Virus record (IMG/VR): IMGVR_UViG_3300017971_000824
Span: 1-21,622 of that record
Direction: 5' to 3' (one strand)
Origin: a virus
Length of the DNA stretch: 21,622 nt
Part shown: one piece after another, positions 8,901-15,063 of the stretch
Layout of the letters: the number at the start of each line of letters is the position of its first letter
Position numbering within the stretch: position 1 is the first letter of the stretch
Notes under the pieces: generated by a model
What the model saw: the letters and a program-made list of their open reading frames with translations, nothing else
Told to the model about the DNA's origin: nothing
Databases searched by the model: none
Program-made: the position numbers and the translations under genes

Positions 8901-8906
8901 TCCTTT
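8901..8906 (-). promoter_or_regulatory. Ribosome-binding site deciding the start of the papain-like gene
   Basis: AAAGGA on the minus strand, nine bases before the ATG at 8891. The alternative ATG at 8912 has only CTACATCTA upstream, so the shorter protein is preferred. The alternative start overlaps the Rad50-half stop as TAATG, so weak re-initiation there is not excluded. Confidence 0.6.
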
Positions 8907-8911
8907 CTTCA

Positions 8912-9487
8912 TTAGATGTAGATTAAATTGTTAGCGGTTTCAATAAATCCTTCGATGTGCGTAACCATAATGATTTGAAGATTTAATAAATCAGCAATGT
9001 CAACAATTGTTTGTCCAACCAAGGGAACATATTTAGCAGAAACATTTTTAAATGGTTCATCAAGGATTAAAACCGCAGCAACATCGGGTTCTTCTAACGT
9101 TAGACATATCATGCGAAGCGCAAATGAGCATACATCAATTACGCCGCCACCGCAAGTATCTTTTCGGGGTTCTAATTTGATTCCTAAATGCTTGATAAAA
9201 AAGCGGATTTCAATCTGATCTCGTTTGGTATAGTCAAATTCTATCAGGAATTCATAGTCATCACCATACACGGTTTGTAGTGCCATGGTGGTTGTTTCTT
9301 CGATATACTTTTTTAGCTCTTTTTGGGTATCTTCTCCAACTTTTATCAGAATAGCTTTGCATAATTCCAGTTGTTCAATATACTTTTTCTCCTTTGCTAT
9401 GGCTATGACATTTTTTGAATACTTCTTTTTTGCAAGATTGTATTCAGTTTGTAACTTATTTAAACGATCTATGATTGTGTCTATCAT
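8912..9487 (-). CDS. Rad50/SbcC-like ATPase, C-terminal half (split gene)
   Basis: This 191-residue protein is only the C-terminal part of an SMC/Rad50 ATPase. Residues 1-66 are a short coiled coil. The signature-like loop CGGGVIDVCSFALRM spans 112-125, Walker B VLILDEPF spans 139-146, and VTH with H177 is the switch histidine. No Walker A and no CxxC hook are present; those are in the separate gene at 11925-12992. The signature reads GGGVID rather than the SGGE of canonical SbcC. Known Rad50 proteins pair Walker A of one head with the signature of the other, so this product should assemble with the N-terminal half and Mre11 to resect DNA ends. The start overlaps the stop of the small coiled-coil gene (ATGA). 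Confidence 0.85.
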   Translation of the reverse strand: MIDTIIDRLNKLQTEYNLAKKKYSKNVIAIAKEKKYIEQLELCKAILIKVGEDTQKELKKYIEETTTMALQTVYGDDYEFLIEFDYTKRDQIEIRFFIKHLGIKLEPRKDTCGGGVIDVCSFALRMICLTLEEPDVAAVLILDEPFKNVSAKYVPLVGQTIVDIADLLNLQIIMVTHIEGFIETANNLIYI

Positions 9488-9738
9488 AATATTCCATCTT
9501 TTTCTAAGCGATCTATGAGATCGTTAAATAGTTTACTGTTTTCCTTTTTGTTTTCTTCTGCTTCTTCTGTTAATTGTTTAATTAATTCTTCTCCTTCTTC
9601 AACTGAATTAACATCAAACGTTTCCTTTAATTGTTTAAGAAGGAATTCTTCTTGCACTTCAGCTCTGTCAGACATTGCTTTTTTCTGTTCAAGCATTTCT
9701 TTTATTTCAGTAATATTTTTTTCTTCCTCAGTTGGCAT
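9484..9738 (-). CDS. Small acidic coiled-coil protein, possible Rad50 accessory segment
   Basis: An 84-residue, strongly charged, helical protein with heptad-like spacing through KEMLEQKKAMSDRAEVQEEF and again from EEGEELIKQL to DLIDRLEKDG, broken by a short linker (FDVNSVEE). It has no cysteine. The ATG at 9738 is chosen over an in-frame TTG at 9750 because GGAG lies six bases before it. The stop overlaps the Rad50 C-terminal half as ATGA, so the two are likely made in step. Since that half has a short coil, this protein may contribute helix to the complex. That is inference; an unrelated regulatory role is equally open. Confidence 0.7.
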   Translation of the reverse strand: MPTEEEKNITEIKEMLEQKKAMSDRAEVQEEFLLKQLKETFDVNSVEEGEELIKQLTEEAEENKKENSKLFNDLIDRLEKDGIL

Positions 9739-9783
9739 GATGATCTCCAAATCGCCTTTGGGTTATCGAATATGTGGTTCTTT

Positions 9784-9829
9784 ACTGTATTCTTTATTTA
9801 GAATAGACTGTATTCTTTATTTAGAATAG
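9784..9829. repeat. Exact 23-bp tandem direct duplication across the 3' end of the ThyA-like gene
   Basis: Bases 9784-9806 and 9807-9829 are identical and adjacent; each copy contains CTTTATTTAGAATAG. The second copy in transcription order supplies the stop codon of the thymidylate-synthase-like gene. Because 23 is not a multiple of three, the duplication changes the reading frame at the C-terminus. Confidence 0.95.
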
Positions 9830-10550
9830 CAGCAATTGGTTCTATTTGATAGTCGTAAGCATGAAGACCTTGCGATGCAAAGGATAGTGGTCCCGGTTGA
9901 ATGTTTAGTTCGCCAGCTACGTATTCATTGAGCAATGTGAATCCACCCATGTTTTCAGGGAAACCAGCATAGAGATCCCATGAACGAAAAACAACGGATG
10001 TTAAAAGCATTTCATCTTTTATTTTAAAATCAATTCCACGAAAACAAGGTGATGTTAAACGATTAGCTTCATTAGTATAGGGAATATCATAATTGAAACC
10101 AGAATCAACATTACCAATGTTAATGTAGCAATGATTATTATGATATCCTTTTTCTTTGAAGTGTCGAATTACCCATTCAATAGGTGTTTCATCTGTCGGA
10201 TGCTCTGACATTCGGCCAAATTCAGAGTAGTGTTCTGTTCCATTAATCCATGAAGAATAACGGTAATGCTCATTTTTTGAAAGAAAGGGGTCCATCAGAT
10301 AGTTTGGAAAATAATCCTGTTCCAGCTTTTCATCAGTGGTTGTCGGAGGAATACCTTGTGGCATTATAGGTGCTAATGGTCTTGCATGAGGATTACGAAT
10401 GAATCCTGCTGCATAATAGAATTCCAATCGTTTTGATCCAGCAAAAGATCCTGCATCAATTTTGTATTCATGTCCATGATTCCACAGTTCCCAAAGTAAT
10501 GTGAAATAAGCATCGTTTAGATCTCTTGCTTCAATAAAAACAGGTTTCAT
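9798..10550 (-). CDS. Thymidylate synthase-like pyrimidine methylase/hydroxymethylase
   Basis: This 250-residue protein carries the ThyA signature in its C-terminal half: SPC with catalytic C169, FRSWD with R189/S190/D192 (phosphate and base contacts), GFPEN with N200 (equivalent of E. coli N177), and HAY with H230/Y232 (equivalents of H207/Y209). The Asn favours a dUMP-type substrate rather than dCMP. Two departures are visible. F170 replaces the His that usually follows the catalytic Cys, and the first 150 residues are diverged. It could therefore be a thymidylate synthase or a dUMP hydroxymethylase. The start at 10550 is supported by GGAGG immediately upstream and an ATGA overlap with the 44-residue gene. 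The C-terminal residues were altered by a 23-bp duplication. It supplies thymidine-type nucleotides alongside the reductase. Confidence 0.75.
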   Translation of the reverse strand: MKPVFIEARDLNDAYFTLLWELWNHGHEYKIDAGSFAGSKRLEFYYAAGFIRNPHARPLAPIMPQGIPPTTTDEKLEQDYFPNYLMDPFLSKNEHYRYSSWINGTEHYSEFGRMSEHPTDETPIEWVIRHFKEKGYHNNHCYINIGNVDSGFNYDIPYTNEANRLTSPCFRGIDFKIKDEMLLTSVVFRSWDLYAGFPENMGGFTLLNEYVAGELNIQPGPLSFASQGLHAYDYQIEPIAAILNKEYSLF

Positions 10551-10681
10551 TTTTTTTCCTCCAATACCCATTGTAATGTTCTAATTTTTTCTTTGTAAAT
10601 TTCAATGAATCGAAATGGACAGTTACTTCTTTTTTCTTTAACTTCTTCTAATTTCCTTCTGATCTGTTCCTCTGATTTCAA
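10547..10681 (-). CDS. Small helical protein, 44 residues, TTG start
   Basis: A complete 44-codon frame that starts with TTG overlapping the upstream stop (TTGA) and ends with TGA overlapping the ThyA-like ATG (ATGA). AAGGAG sits seven bases before the TTG. The product is a charged helix: SEEQIRRKLEEVKEK, a turn at SNCPF, then a second helix ending TLQWVLEEKK. This helix-turn-helix hairpin with a terminal WVLEE recalls small phage proteins of unknown function. The four-base overlaps at both ends and the good ribosome site are the main evidence that it is translated. Confidence 0.65.
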   Translation of the reverse strand: MKSEEQIRRKLEEVKEKRSNCPFRFIEIYKEKIRTLQWVLEEKK

Positions 10682-10929
10682 TGCCTTTCTCCTTTTTTAC
10701 AATCACTGATGGTTGCTTTATTTAATGCCTTAGTCATGTTCATAACACAGTGTCCACATACGAGAAAACTATCTACTTTAACAAGTTTAGGATAAAATTT
10801 CTTTCCTTCAGGATCACAGATAGCACAATGAAATTGCGCCTTAAAGTCTCCTTCTTCATGACGTGTGTTACTGTAAACAGACCAGTACTTATCTTCGATT
10901 TTAACTGCCTTACGTACAATTTCTAACAT
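10678..10929 (-). CDS. Small zinc-ribbon-like protein, 83 residues
   Basis: The function is not recognised. Two CxxC knuckles, CAIC at 35-38 and CGHC at 58-61, separated by 19 residues, make a likely four-Cys zinc ribbon. The N-terminus is beta-rich (KYWSVYSN) and the C-terminus helical and basic. GGGAGG lies upstream of the ATG. The gene begins 69 bases after the Mre11 stop, the longest gap in this part of the window. Its last codons (AAAAAAGGAGAAAGG) form the ribosome site of the next small gene, and the two overlap by TTGA. Zinc ribbons of this size often bind nucleic acid or protein partners, but nothing specific can be assigned. Confidence 0.65.
   Translation of the reverse strand: MLEIVRKAVKIEDKYWSVYSNTRHEEGDFKAQFHCAICDPEGKKFYPKLVKVDSFLVCGHCVMNMTKALNKATISDCKKGERH
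10689..10694 (-). promoter_or_regulatory. Ribosome-binding site supporting the TTG start of the 44-residue gene
   Basis: AAGGAG on the minus strand, seven bases before the TTG at 10681, embedded in the final codons of the zinc-ribbon gene. The spacing is ideal and no ATG exists in this frame, so it is the key evidence for translation. Confidence 0.65.
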
Positions 10930-10998
10930 TTTGAATTTCTCCTCCCAAAATTTTTAAAAAGTCAAAATCTCAATCATTCAAGTTAAAATGTGTTCCTA

Positions 10999-11931
10999 TT
11001 ATTGCCCCCCTTTCTTCTCCATAACTTGAGCAATCATTTGTCGTAATATATTTTCAATTGCTGGATTTAATTCATGGTTATCTAATAGGTTCATTAAATT
11101 ATCAAGGAATTTAGCTGAATTTTTTATTTTGGTATTTCTTAATGAATCAACAAATTGTTTGATATCATGTTGTACAATATGTATTTTTTCATTTAGGTGT
11201 TTTTTGGATATAACTTCACTTGTAGGTTTAGCTGACTTTAACTTAATTTTTGTACGTAACATATTATCCAGATTAATCAGATTAACACAGGGAATATCTT
11301 TTTCTTCTATTGTTCTTCTTAAAATAACACCAGCATTGATAACAGTGGTATTTTTTCTTTTAAATTGATATTGACGGTGCCAATGACCACAAATAATTAA
11401 TTTGTATTTCTCCAAGAATTTATCGTCATCAATATTATAGGCAAAATCAGGATCATCAAGAATCCAAGAATTTTTACCAATTTGTTTGGTGTAGACAACC
11501 GCTTTATGTGTAAGTAAAAAAGGAGAATTATTACTGACTAATTCTTGATTCCAATCAATGTAATCCCATGCTATTCCATAATCTCTTTGGAATTGGGAGA
11601 TGTGTTTAACCTTTGGGCTGTTAGACCAAAGAACACCCAAAGAAGTGCGATTCCACATATCAAGGGAGTGATACATAAGATCATGATTACCCCAAGTAAA
11701 AAAGATAGGATGCTCAAGAGCTTGCAGAATGCTACCAAAACGTGTAAGAATTGAATTCGCAATAATTGGAACATTTAAGATATCTCCCGGTGTAATAATA
11801 GGACAGTTAAATTTATTGGCTATGCGTACAATTTCCTTCCATTTATTAAATTGAACTTCTACAATATCATCTACCCTTGCTATTGGATTCTTTCCGGTAA
11901 GATGACCATCCCCAACATGTAGAATTAGCAT
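10999..11931 (-). CDS. Mre11/SbcD-like nuclease (T4 gp47 type)
   Basis: This 310-residue calcineurin-like metallophosphoesterase has all the Mre11 motifs: HVGDGHL with D8 and H10, PGD with D50, GNHD at 81-84, LTH with H142, and CGHWH with H183/H185. A capping region follows and the C-terminus is helical (about 245-305), the expected Rad50-binding part. Mre11 trims DNA ends and opens hairpins with Rad50, and in T4 it feeds recombination-dependent replication. The ATG at 11931 (MLILHVGD) is chosen over an upstream in-frame codon at 11970 because GGAGG lies before it and the fold begins at once. It overlaps the Rad50 N-terminal half by seven bases (ATGCTAA). The canonical HxSDxH starts here as HVGDGH, a mild change. 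Confidence 0.88.
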   Translation of the reverse strand: MLILHVGDGHLTGKNPIARVDDIVEVQFNKWKEIVRIANKFNCPIITPGDILNVPIIANSILTRFGSILQALEHPIFFTWGNHDLMYHSLDMWNRTSLGVLWSNSPKVKHISQFQRDYGIAWDYIDWNQELVSNNSPFLLTHKAVVYTKQIGKNSWILDDPDFAYNIDDDKFLEKYKLIICGHWHRQYQFKRKNTTVINAGVILRRTIEEKDIPCVNLINLDNMLRTKIKLKSAKPTSEVISKKHLNEKIHIVQHDIKQFVDSLRNTKIKNSAKFLDNLMNLLDNHELNPAIENILRQMIAQVMEKKGGQ

Positions 11932-12992
11932 TTGTGTTCCTCCGTTATAGATCTTCCACAAGTGGGACAATAGCCTAACTCAAGAAGGTAATTATTCAAT
12001 TTTTTCTCTAATCGTTTGTATTCCTTTTTAGCAGCAATTTTATCCTTTTTGATTTGTTGGATTTGTTGGATTAGCTTGAATAATTGTTTTATTATTGAAG
12101 TAGTTTTGAAAAATTGATTGTGTTTCTCAATTATCAAATTTATGGAGTGAAGACGCTTGTTATAGATACGTTTATTATGAACTTCTATTTGTGCTTCTTT
12201 TAAGTGATTGAGTAAATCCTGTAAACCAGCAATTATTGCTTTTTTACCTTTGATTGATTTAATTCCACTTTCAATGGTTGTAATATCTTTTAATCGATCA
12301 TTTATTATTTTAATATTGATTCTATTTTTACGACATTGATAGATTTTATCTAATATTATTCTTAATTCTTTATTAGTATTAGTAAGATCATAATATTGAT
12401 CTATTTCGGCTTTTATATATAGAGCATCATCCATAAATCGATTAACATTTTGCAATCGATCTATAGTTTCCTTATGTTCCTCATTATTTTTACTGATTCG
12501 TTTAATATTGGATTTTGATTCAGTTATCTTCGTTTTAACTTCTTTGATTAATAGTTCTTGATCTTCCATTCCAGTAGAAGCATTTAATAATTTAGTTGCA
12601 CCACCACCAGTTTGAAGAACAAGAAAATGAGGTTCTAATTGTCGTTGCCAATTGATATCCTTTAGTGGAAATAGTTCTTTGATAGGCGCAAGGGTATCTG
12701 TACCGAATGCTTTTAATAATTCTCCATTAAGATAGTATCGGCGCTTTTCCCTTTTAACACGACTACCATTAGCATGTACGATTTCAATGCTAAGAGGATC
12801 TTTATTGTGTTTATTTTGAAATATGGATTCACCACTACGGGGTTGATTATCAAGAATCAATTTCAATGCTCTGATGATTGCTGACTTACCAGCATCAGTA
12901 TCACCAAGAATGACATTGACTCCCGGCTGTAACTTAATATGTAGGTCTTTATGAATTTGAAAATTGTGGAGTATTATTTCACTTATCAACAT
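11925..12992 (-). CDS. Rad50/SbcC-like ATPase, N-terminal half ending at the zinc hook (split gene)
   Basis: This 355-residue protein starts like Rad50 (LISEIILHNFQIHKDL) and has Walker A GDTDAGKS at 30-37, then a Q-loop region (INWQRQLEPHF near 120). From about 140 to 340 it is a long coiled coil. It ends just after CPTCG at 342-345, the zinc hook through which Rad50 arms join. There is no signature loop or Walker B; those are encoded at 8912-9487. The hook at the very C-terminus shows that the gene stops where the arm would normally turn back. I prefer the ATG at 12992, with GGGTG upstream, over a GTG at 13001. It overlaps the preceding gene by 14 bases and Mre11 by seven. Confidence 0.88.
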   Translation of the reverse strand: MLISEIILHNFQIHKDLHIKLQPGVNVILGDTDAGKSAIIRALKLILDNQPRSGESIFQNKHNKDPLSIEIVHANGSRVKREKRRYYLNGELLKAFGTDTLAPIKELFPLKDINWQRQLEPHFLVLQTGGGATKLLNASTGMEDQELLIKEVKTKITESKSNIKRISKNNEEHKETIDRLQNVNRFMDDALYIKAEIDQYYDLTNTNKELRIILDKIYQCRKNRINIKIINDRLKDITTIESGIKSIKGKKAIIAGLQDLLNHLKEAQIEVHNKRIYNKRLHSINLIIEKHNQFFKTTSIIKQLFKLIQQIQQIKKDKIAAKKEYKRLEKKLNNYLLELGYCPTCGRSITEEHKC

Positions 12993-13407
12993 CGGGTTCA
13001 CCCAAAATCATAAAATGAGATATTCTTTTAGACCATCCAGTTTTATCAGTGTAATAATATTTATTTAAAAGGTAGTGTTGTAGAAAAGCCCAAGAATTGA
13101 CACAATCATGAATTACATAACTGCTATTGCGTTCAAAAGTCATTATTTGTATTGACTTTATTGGTGGTAAATATTCATTGATCTCAAACCATTTGTTTTT
13201 TTCATTTACAAATGGAGCTTTATTCCTTTGTTCCAGCAATATTGTCAATGCTTCTTCAGGGGTATGTGTTTTTTCACTAACTTTATTAATAAAAAACTTA
13301 TCATAGGTTGCAGTATGTTGATTCTTCTGATTCGATTTTATTATTGTCTTCTTTTTTTTCAAATTCAAACGTTGTGGTTTGCTCTTTAGCTTCAGTTTTT
13401 TTACCAT
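12979..13407 (-). CDS. Unknown protein with LKLK-type basic N-terminus
   Basis: A 142-residue protein of unknown function. Residues 1-24 are a Lys-rich leader (MVKKLKLKSK, then RLNLKKKK) of the type shared by the FEN, 56-residue and DUF3150-like proteins. The remainder contains HTPEEALTILLEQ, NKWFEINEYLPP and SYVIHDCVNSWAFLQHYLL, probably alpha/beta, with no motif I recognise. GGGAG lies seven bases before the ATG, so the start is well supported even though the first 107 bases overlap the preceding gene in another frame. It precedes and overlaps the Rad50 N-terminal half. Confidence 0.65.
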   Translation of the reverse strand: MVKKLKLKSKPQRLNLKKKKTIIKSNQKNQHTATYDKFFINKVSEKTHTPEEALTILLEQRNKAPFVNEKNKWFEINEYLPPIKSIQIMTFERNSSYVIHDCVNSWAFLQHYLLNKYYYTDKTGWSKRISHFMILGEPDVDK

Positions 13408-13864
13408 TTATTTTTCTCCCAGCTAAATGCATATTCCATGCAGCTTCAAATAATCCTTCAAAGAAAGGATGATTATATCCAATTGGTTTTTTATCTTTAC
13501 CCATATAGATTTTGGTAAGAGCATGTTTTGATTTTGTTTCTAAAAAGCAATCAGGATATAATTCTACGATATAATCTTTTTCATCGTAATATTTACTGAA
13601 GAATATGAATGTAGCTTTGAATACATCCTGCCAAGGAAGAATAGACACAATAATTCTACTCTTACGATTGATAATGACTTTGAATATTTCATTATCAATT
13701 GGCAGATAGGCTAAAGATCGGGTAATGGTCAATCGTTTAGCATATATAATTTCACCACCATTTTGAAGATAATTGATTATCTTCTTACGACTTACAGATT
13801 GGTCGGTTCGATCTTCAAACCTCCAATTTGCATGACGTGTTAATGTTTTCTTTTTCTTTTTCAT
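13301..13864 (-). CDS. Unknown protein; N-terminal domain resembles small DUF4258-like folds
   Basis: A 187-residue protein. Residues 8-80 follow the pattern LTRHANWRFEDR, a helix, ITRSLAYLPI and FKVIINRKSRIIVSILP. This recalls the compact beta-sheet domains seen in DUF4258-like proteins and in many small phage proteins that start with HAxxRxxER. Whether it acts on RNA, as some relatives of that fold do, cannot be told. A second half (YPDCFLETK, NHPFFEGLFEAAW) is unrecognised, and the last 35 residues are a low-complexity charged tail whose DNA also encodes the leader of the next gene. AGGAG lies six bases before the ATG, and ATGA overlaps the nuclease stop. Confidence 0.6.
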   Translation of the reverse strand: MKKKKKTLTRHANWRFEDRTDQSVSRKKIINYLQNGGEIIYAKRLTITRSLAYLPIDNEIFKVIINRKSRIIVSILPWQDVFKATFIFFSKYYDEKDYIVELYPDCFLETKSKHALTKIYMGKDKKPIGYNHPFFEGLFEAAWNMHLAGRKINGKKTEAKEQTTTFEFEKKEDNNKIESEESTYCNL

Positions 13865-14469
13865 CCATGTCTCCTATGCATAATTGCTCTGTTAATTCTA
13901 AAACTTATGAATATTTGATTCATCATTCCTTTTGTCCAATAGAAAAAATGACGCATATTAGCAACGGTTACAGGATGTTCATTGTTGATATTAACAGTTA
14001 TATGATCAATGGGTGCATCAAGAGCGCACTTTTTAAATTGATTGAAAATATCTTCATGCATGGCAATACATGGCAATCTCCGTAAACGTCTGAAAATCAG
14101 CATTGGCTCACGTTTAGATGCATCAGCATCTATCTTAGCTTCAGTCCAAAACTGATAGAACCAAGGCGTACTTTGATTTGAATCTAATGCATCCAGTATA
14201 GACCATAATTGATAGCTTTTTTTACGCTTTGATGCATATCCTGTTTTTAATTCAATGCTAAATCGATCAAAGAAATATTCTGTTGTTGAATCATCAGGTC
14301 CAAGATCTCCATGATCATACTTTCGTGATTCATTATACAGTTTTTTTCTTCTTGTAGCTCTACCACCAGATGATTTGGTATACCATACGGCATCATCATC
14401 TTTTCCATTGGTTAGCCAAGAGGATAATTCTCTGCTTGTATCTCTTTCAAAACTTTTTCCCTTTGCCAT
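13861..14469 (-). CDS. PD-(D/E)XK nuclease, Holliday-junction-resolvase-like
   Basis: This 202-residue protein has a PD-(D/E)XK arrangement: E8 in KSFERD, a basic segment SSGGRATRRKK (33-43), HGDLG with D55, and SIELKTG with E73 and K75. The pattern is typical of a phage endonuclease family related to archaeal-type Holliday junction resolvases and recombination nucleases. A resolvase would fit beside RecA, UvsW and Mre11-Rad50, but a repair or restriction-like role is possible. The C-terminal 90 residues are unassigned. The start at 14469 (MAKGKSFE) has AAGGG upstream and overlaps the previous gene by 23 bases. Confidence 0.7.
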   Translation of the reverse strand: MAKGKSFERDTSRELSSWLTNGKDDDAVWYTKSSGGRATRRKKLYNESRKYDHGDLGPDDSTTEYFFDRFSIELKTGYASKRKKSYQLWSILDALDSNQSTPWFYQFWTEAKIDADASKREPMLIFRRLRRLPCIAMHEDIFNQFKKCALDAPIDHITVNINNEHPVTVANMRHFFYWTKGMMNQIFISFRINRAIMHRRHG

Positions 14470-14875
14470 TATCAATTATCCCTTTTTCATTTCTGTAAGC
14501 AATTCCCCTTCTATAAATTGTGTATCTAATACTGGCATCAACAGGTAATGAAAATGCCCAATCTTCAGCTATTTTAACATTACCAAATTCAATGACAGCA
14601 ATATCGTTGGAAATGCCCAGCATATAAGTTGAAAAATCATCTCTTTTTTTAATTGTCAATTTCGGCACAGTAAGAAAAGCAGTTTTACAATTATATAGAA
14701 CGAGAACAATATCGTTTTGATAGATTAACTTCACAAAAAATTCAACTATGTCATCATAGGTTAAAAATTGATGACCTTTATGCTGTTTTTTGAAAAATGG
14801 GAAATGTTGGATAGTTTCAATTAATAAATCAAAAGCATCAACATTAACTTTGACGCATTCTTTTTCATCAGTCAT
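14447..14875 (-). CDS. Unknown protein, 142 residues
   Basis: Not recognised. The sequence looks globular and mixed alpha/beta, with an N-terminal helical part (DAFDLLIETIQHFPFF) and beta-like stretches (DIVLVLYNCKTAFLTVPKL, IAVIEFGNVKIAEDWAFSLP). There is no signal peptide and no membrane segment. AGGAG precedes the ATG with good spacing, 13 bases after the stop of the 56-residue gene, and the 3' end overlaps the PD-(D/E)XK nuclease start. Confidence 0.65.
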   Translation of the reverse strand: MTDEKECVKVNVDAFDLLIETIQHFPFFKKQHKGHQFLTYDDIVEFFVKLIYQNDIVLVLYNCKTAFLTVPKLTIKKRDDFSTYMLGISNDIAVIEFGNVKIAEDWAFSLPVDASIRYTIYRRGIAYRNEKGIIDNGKGKKF

Positions 14876-14888
14876 ATTTATCTCCTAA

Positions 14889-15059
14889 TTACCCACGATG
14901 ACCATACCATTGAATATCTTTTAATTTGGTTTGATGAAAACAACCTAATGGATCAATATCACAATTAGGCCATGCAGGACACCCAAGATGTTCATCCCAA
15001 TCATCATCTTTAGGATAAATAGGTTCTTCTTCTTTTATTTTTAGTTTATATCTTTTCAA
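14889..15059 (-). CDS. Small Cys-rich protein with LKIK leader, 56 residues, TTG start
   Basis: A complete 56-codon frame with a TTG start. GGAG lies eight bases upstream, inside the end of the RecA gene. The first ten residues, MKRYKLKIKE, almost repeat the start of the FEN exonuclease (MKRHNLKIKD). An acidic stretch follows, then C27, C33, C40 and H42 in GCPAWPNCDIDPLGCFH, which could form one small zinc site. The C-terminus is KDIQWYGHRG. It sits between RecA and a 142-residue unknown with no long gap. Function unknown; the shared leader and the ribosome site are the evidence that it is real. Confidence 0.65.
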   Translation of the reverse strand: MKRYKLKIKEEEPIYPKDDDWDEHLGCPAWPNCDIDPLGCFHQTKLKDIQWYGHRG

Positions 15060-15063
15060 TGAT

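Noticed and set aside
9739-9783. Possible regulatory site between the ThyA-like gene and the coiled-coil gene
   Set aside because: Apart from the 23-bp duplication and the ribosome site, no inverted repeat or promoter-like pattern stands out.
10930-10998. A TTGACT-like box and A/T palindrome in the gap after Mre11, considered as promoter or terminator
   Set aside because: No matching -10 box at proper spacing and no GC stem with U-run is visible; the gap mainly holds a ribosome site.
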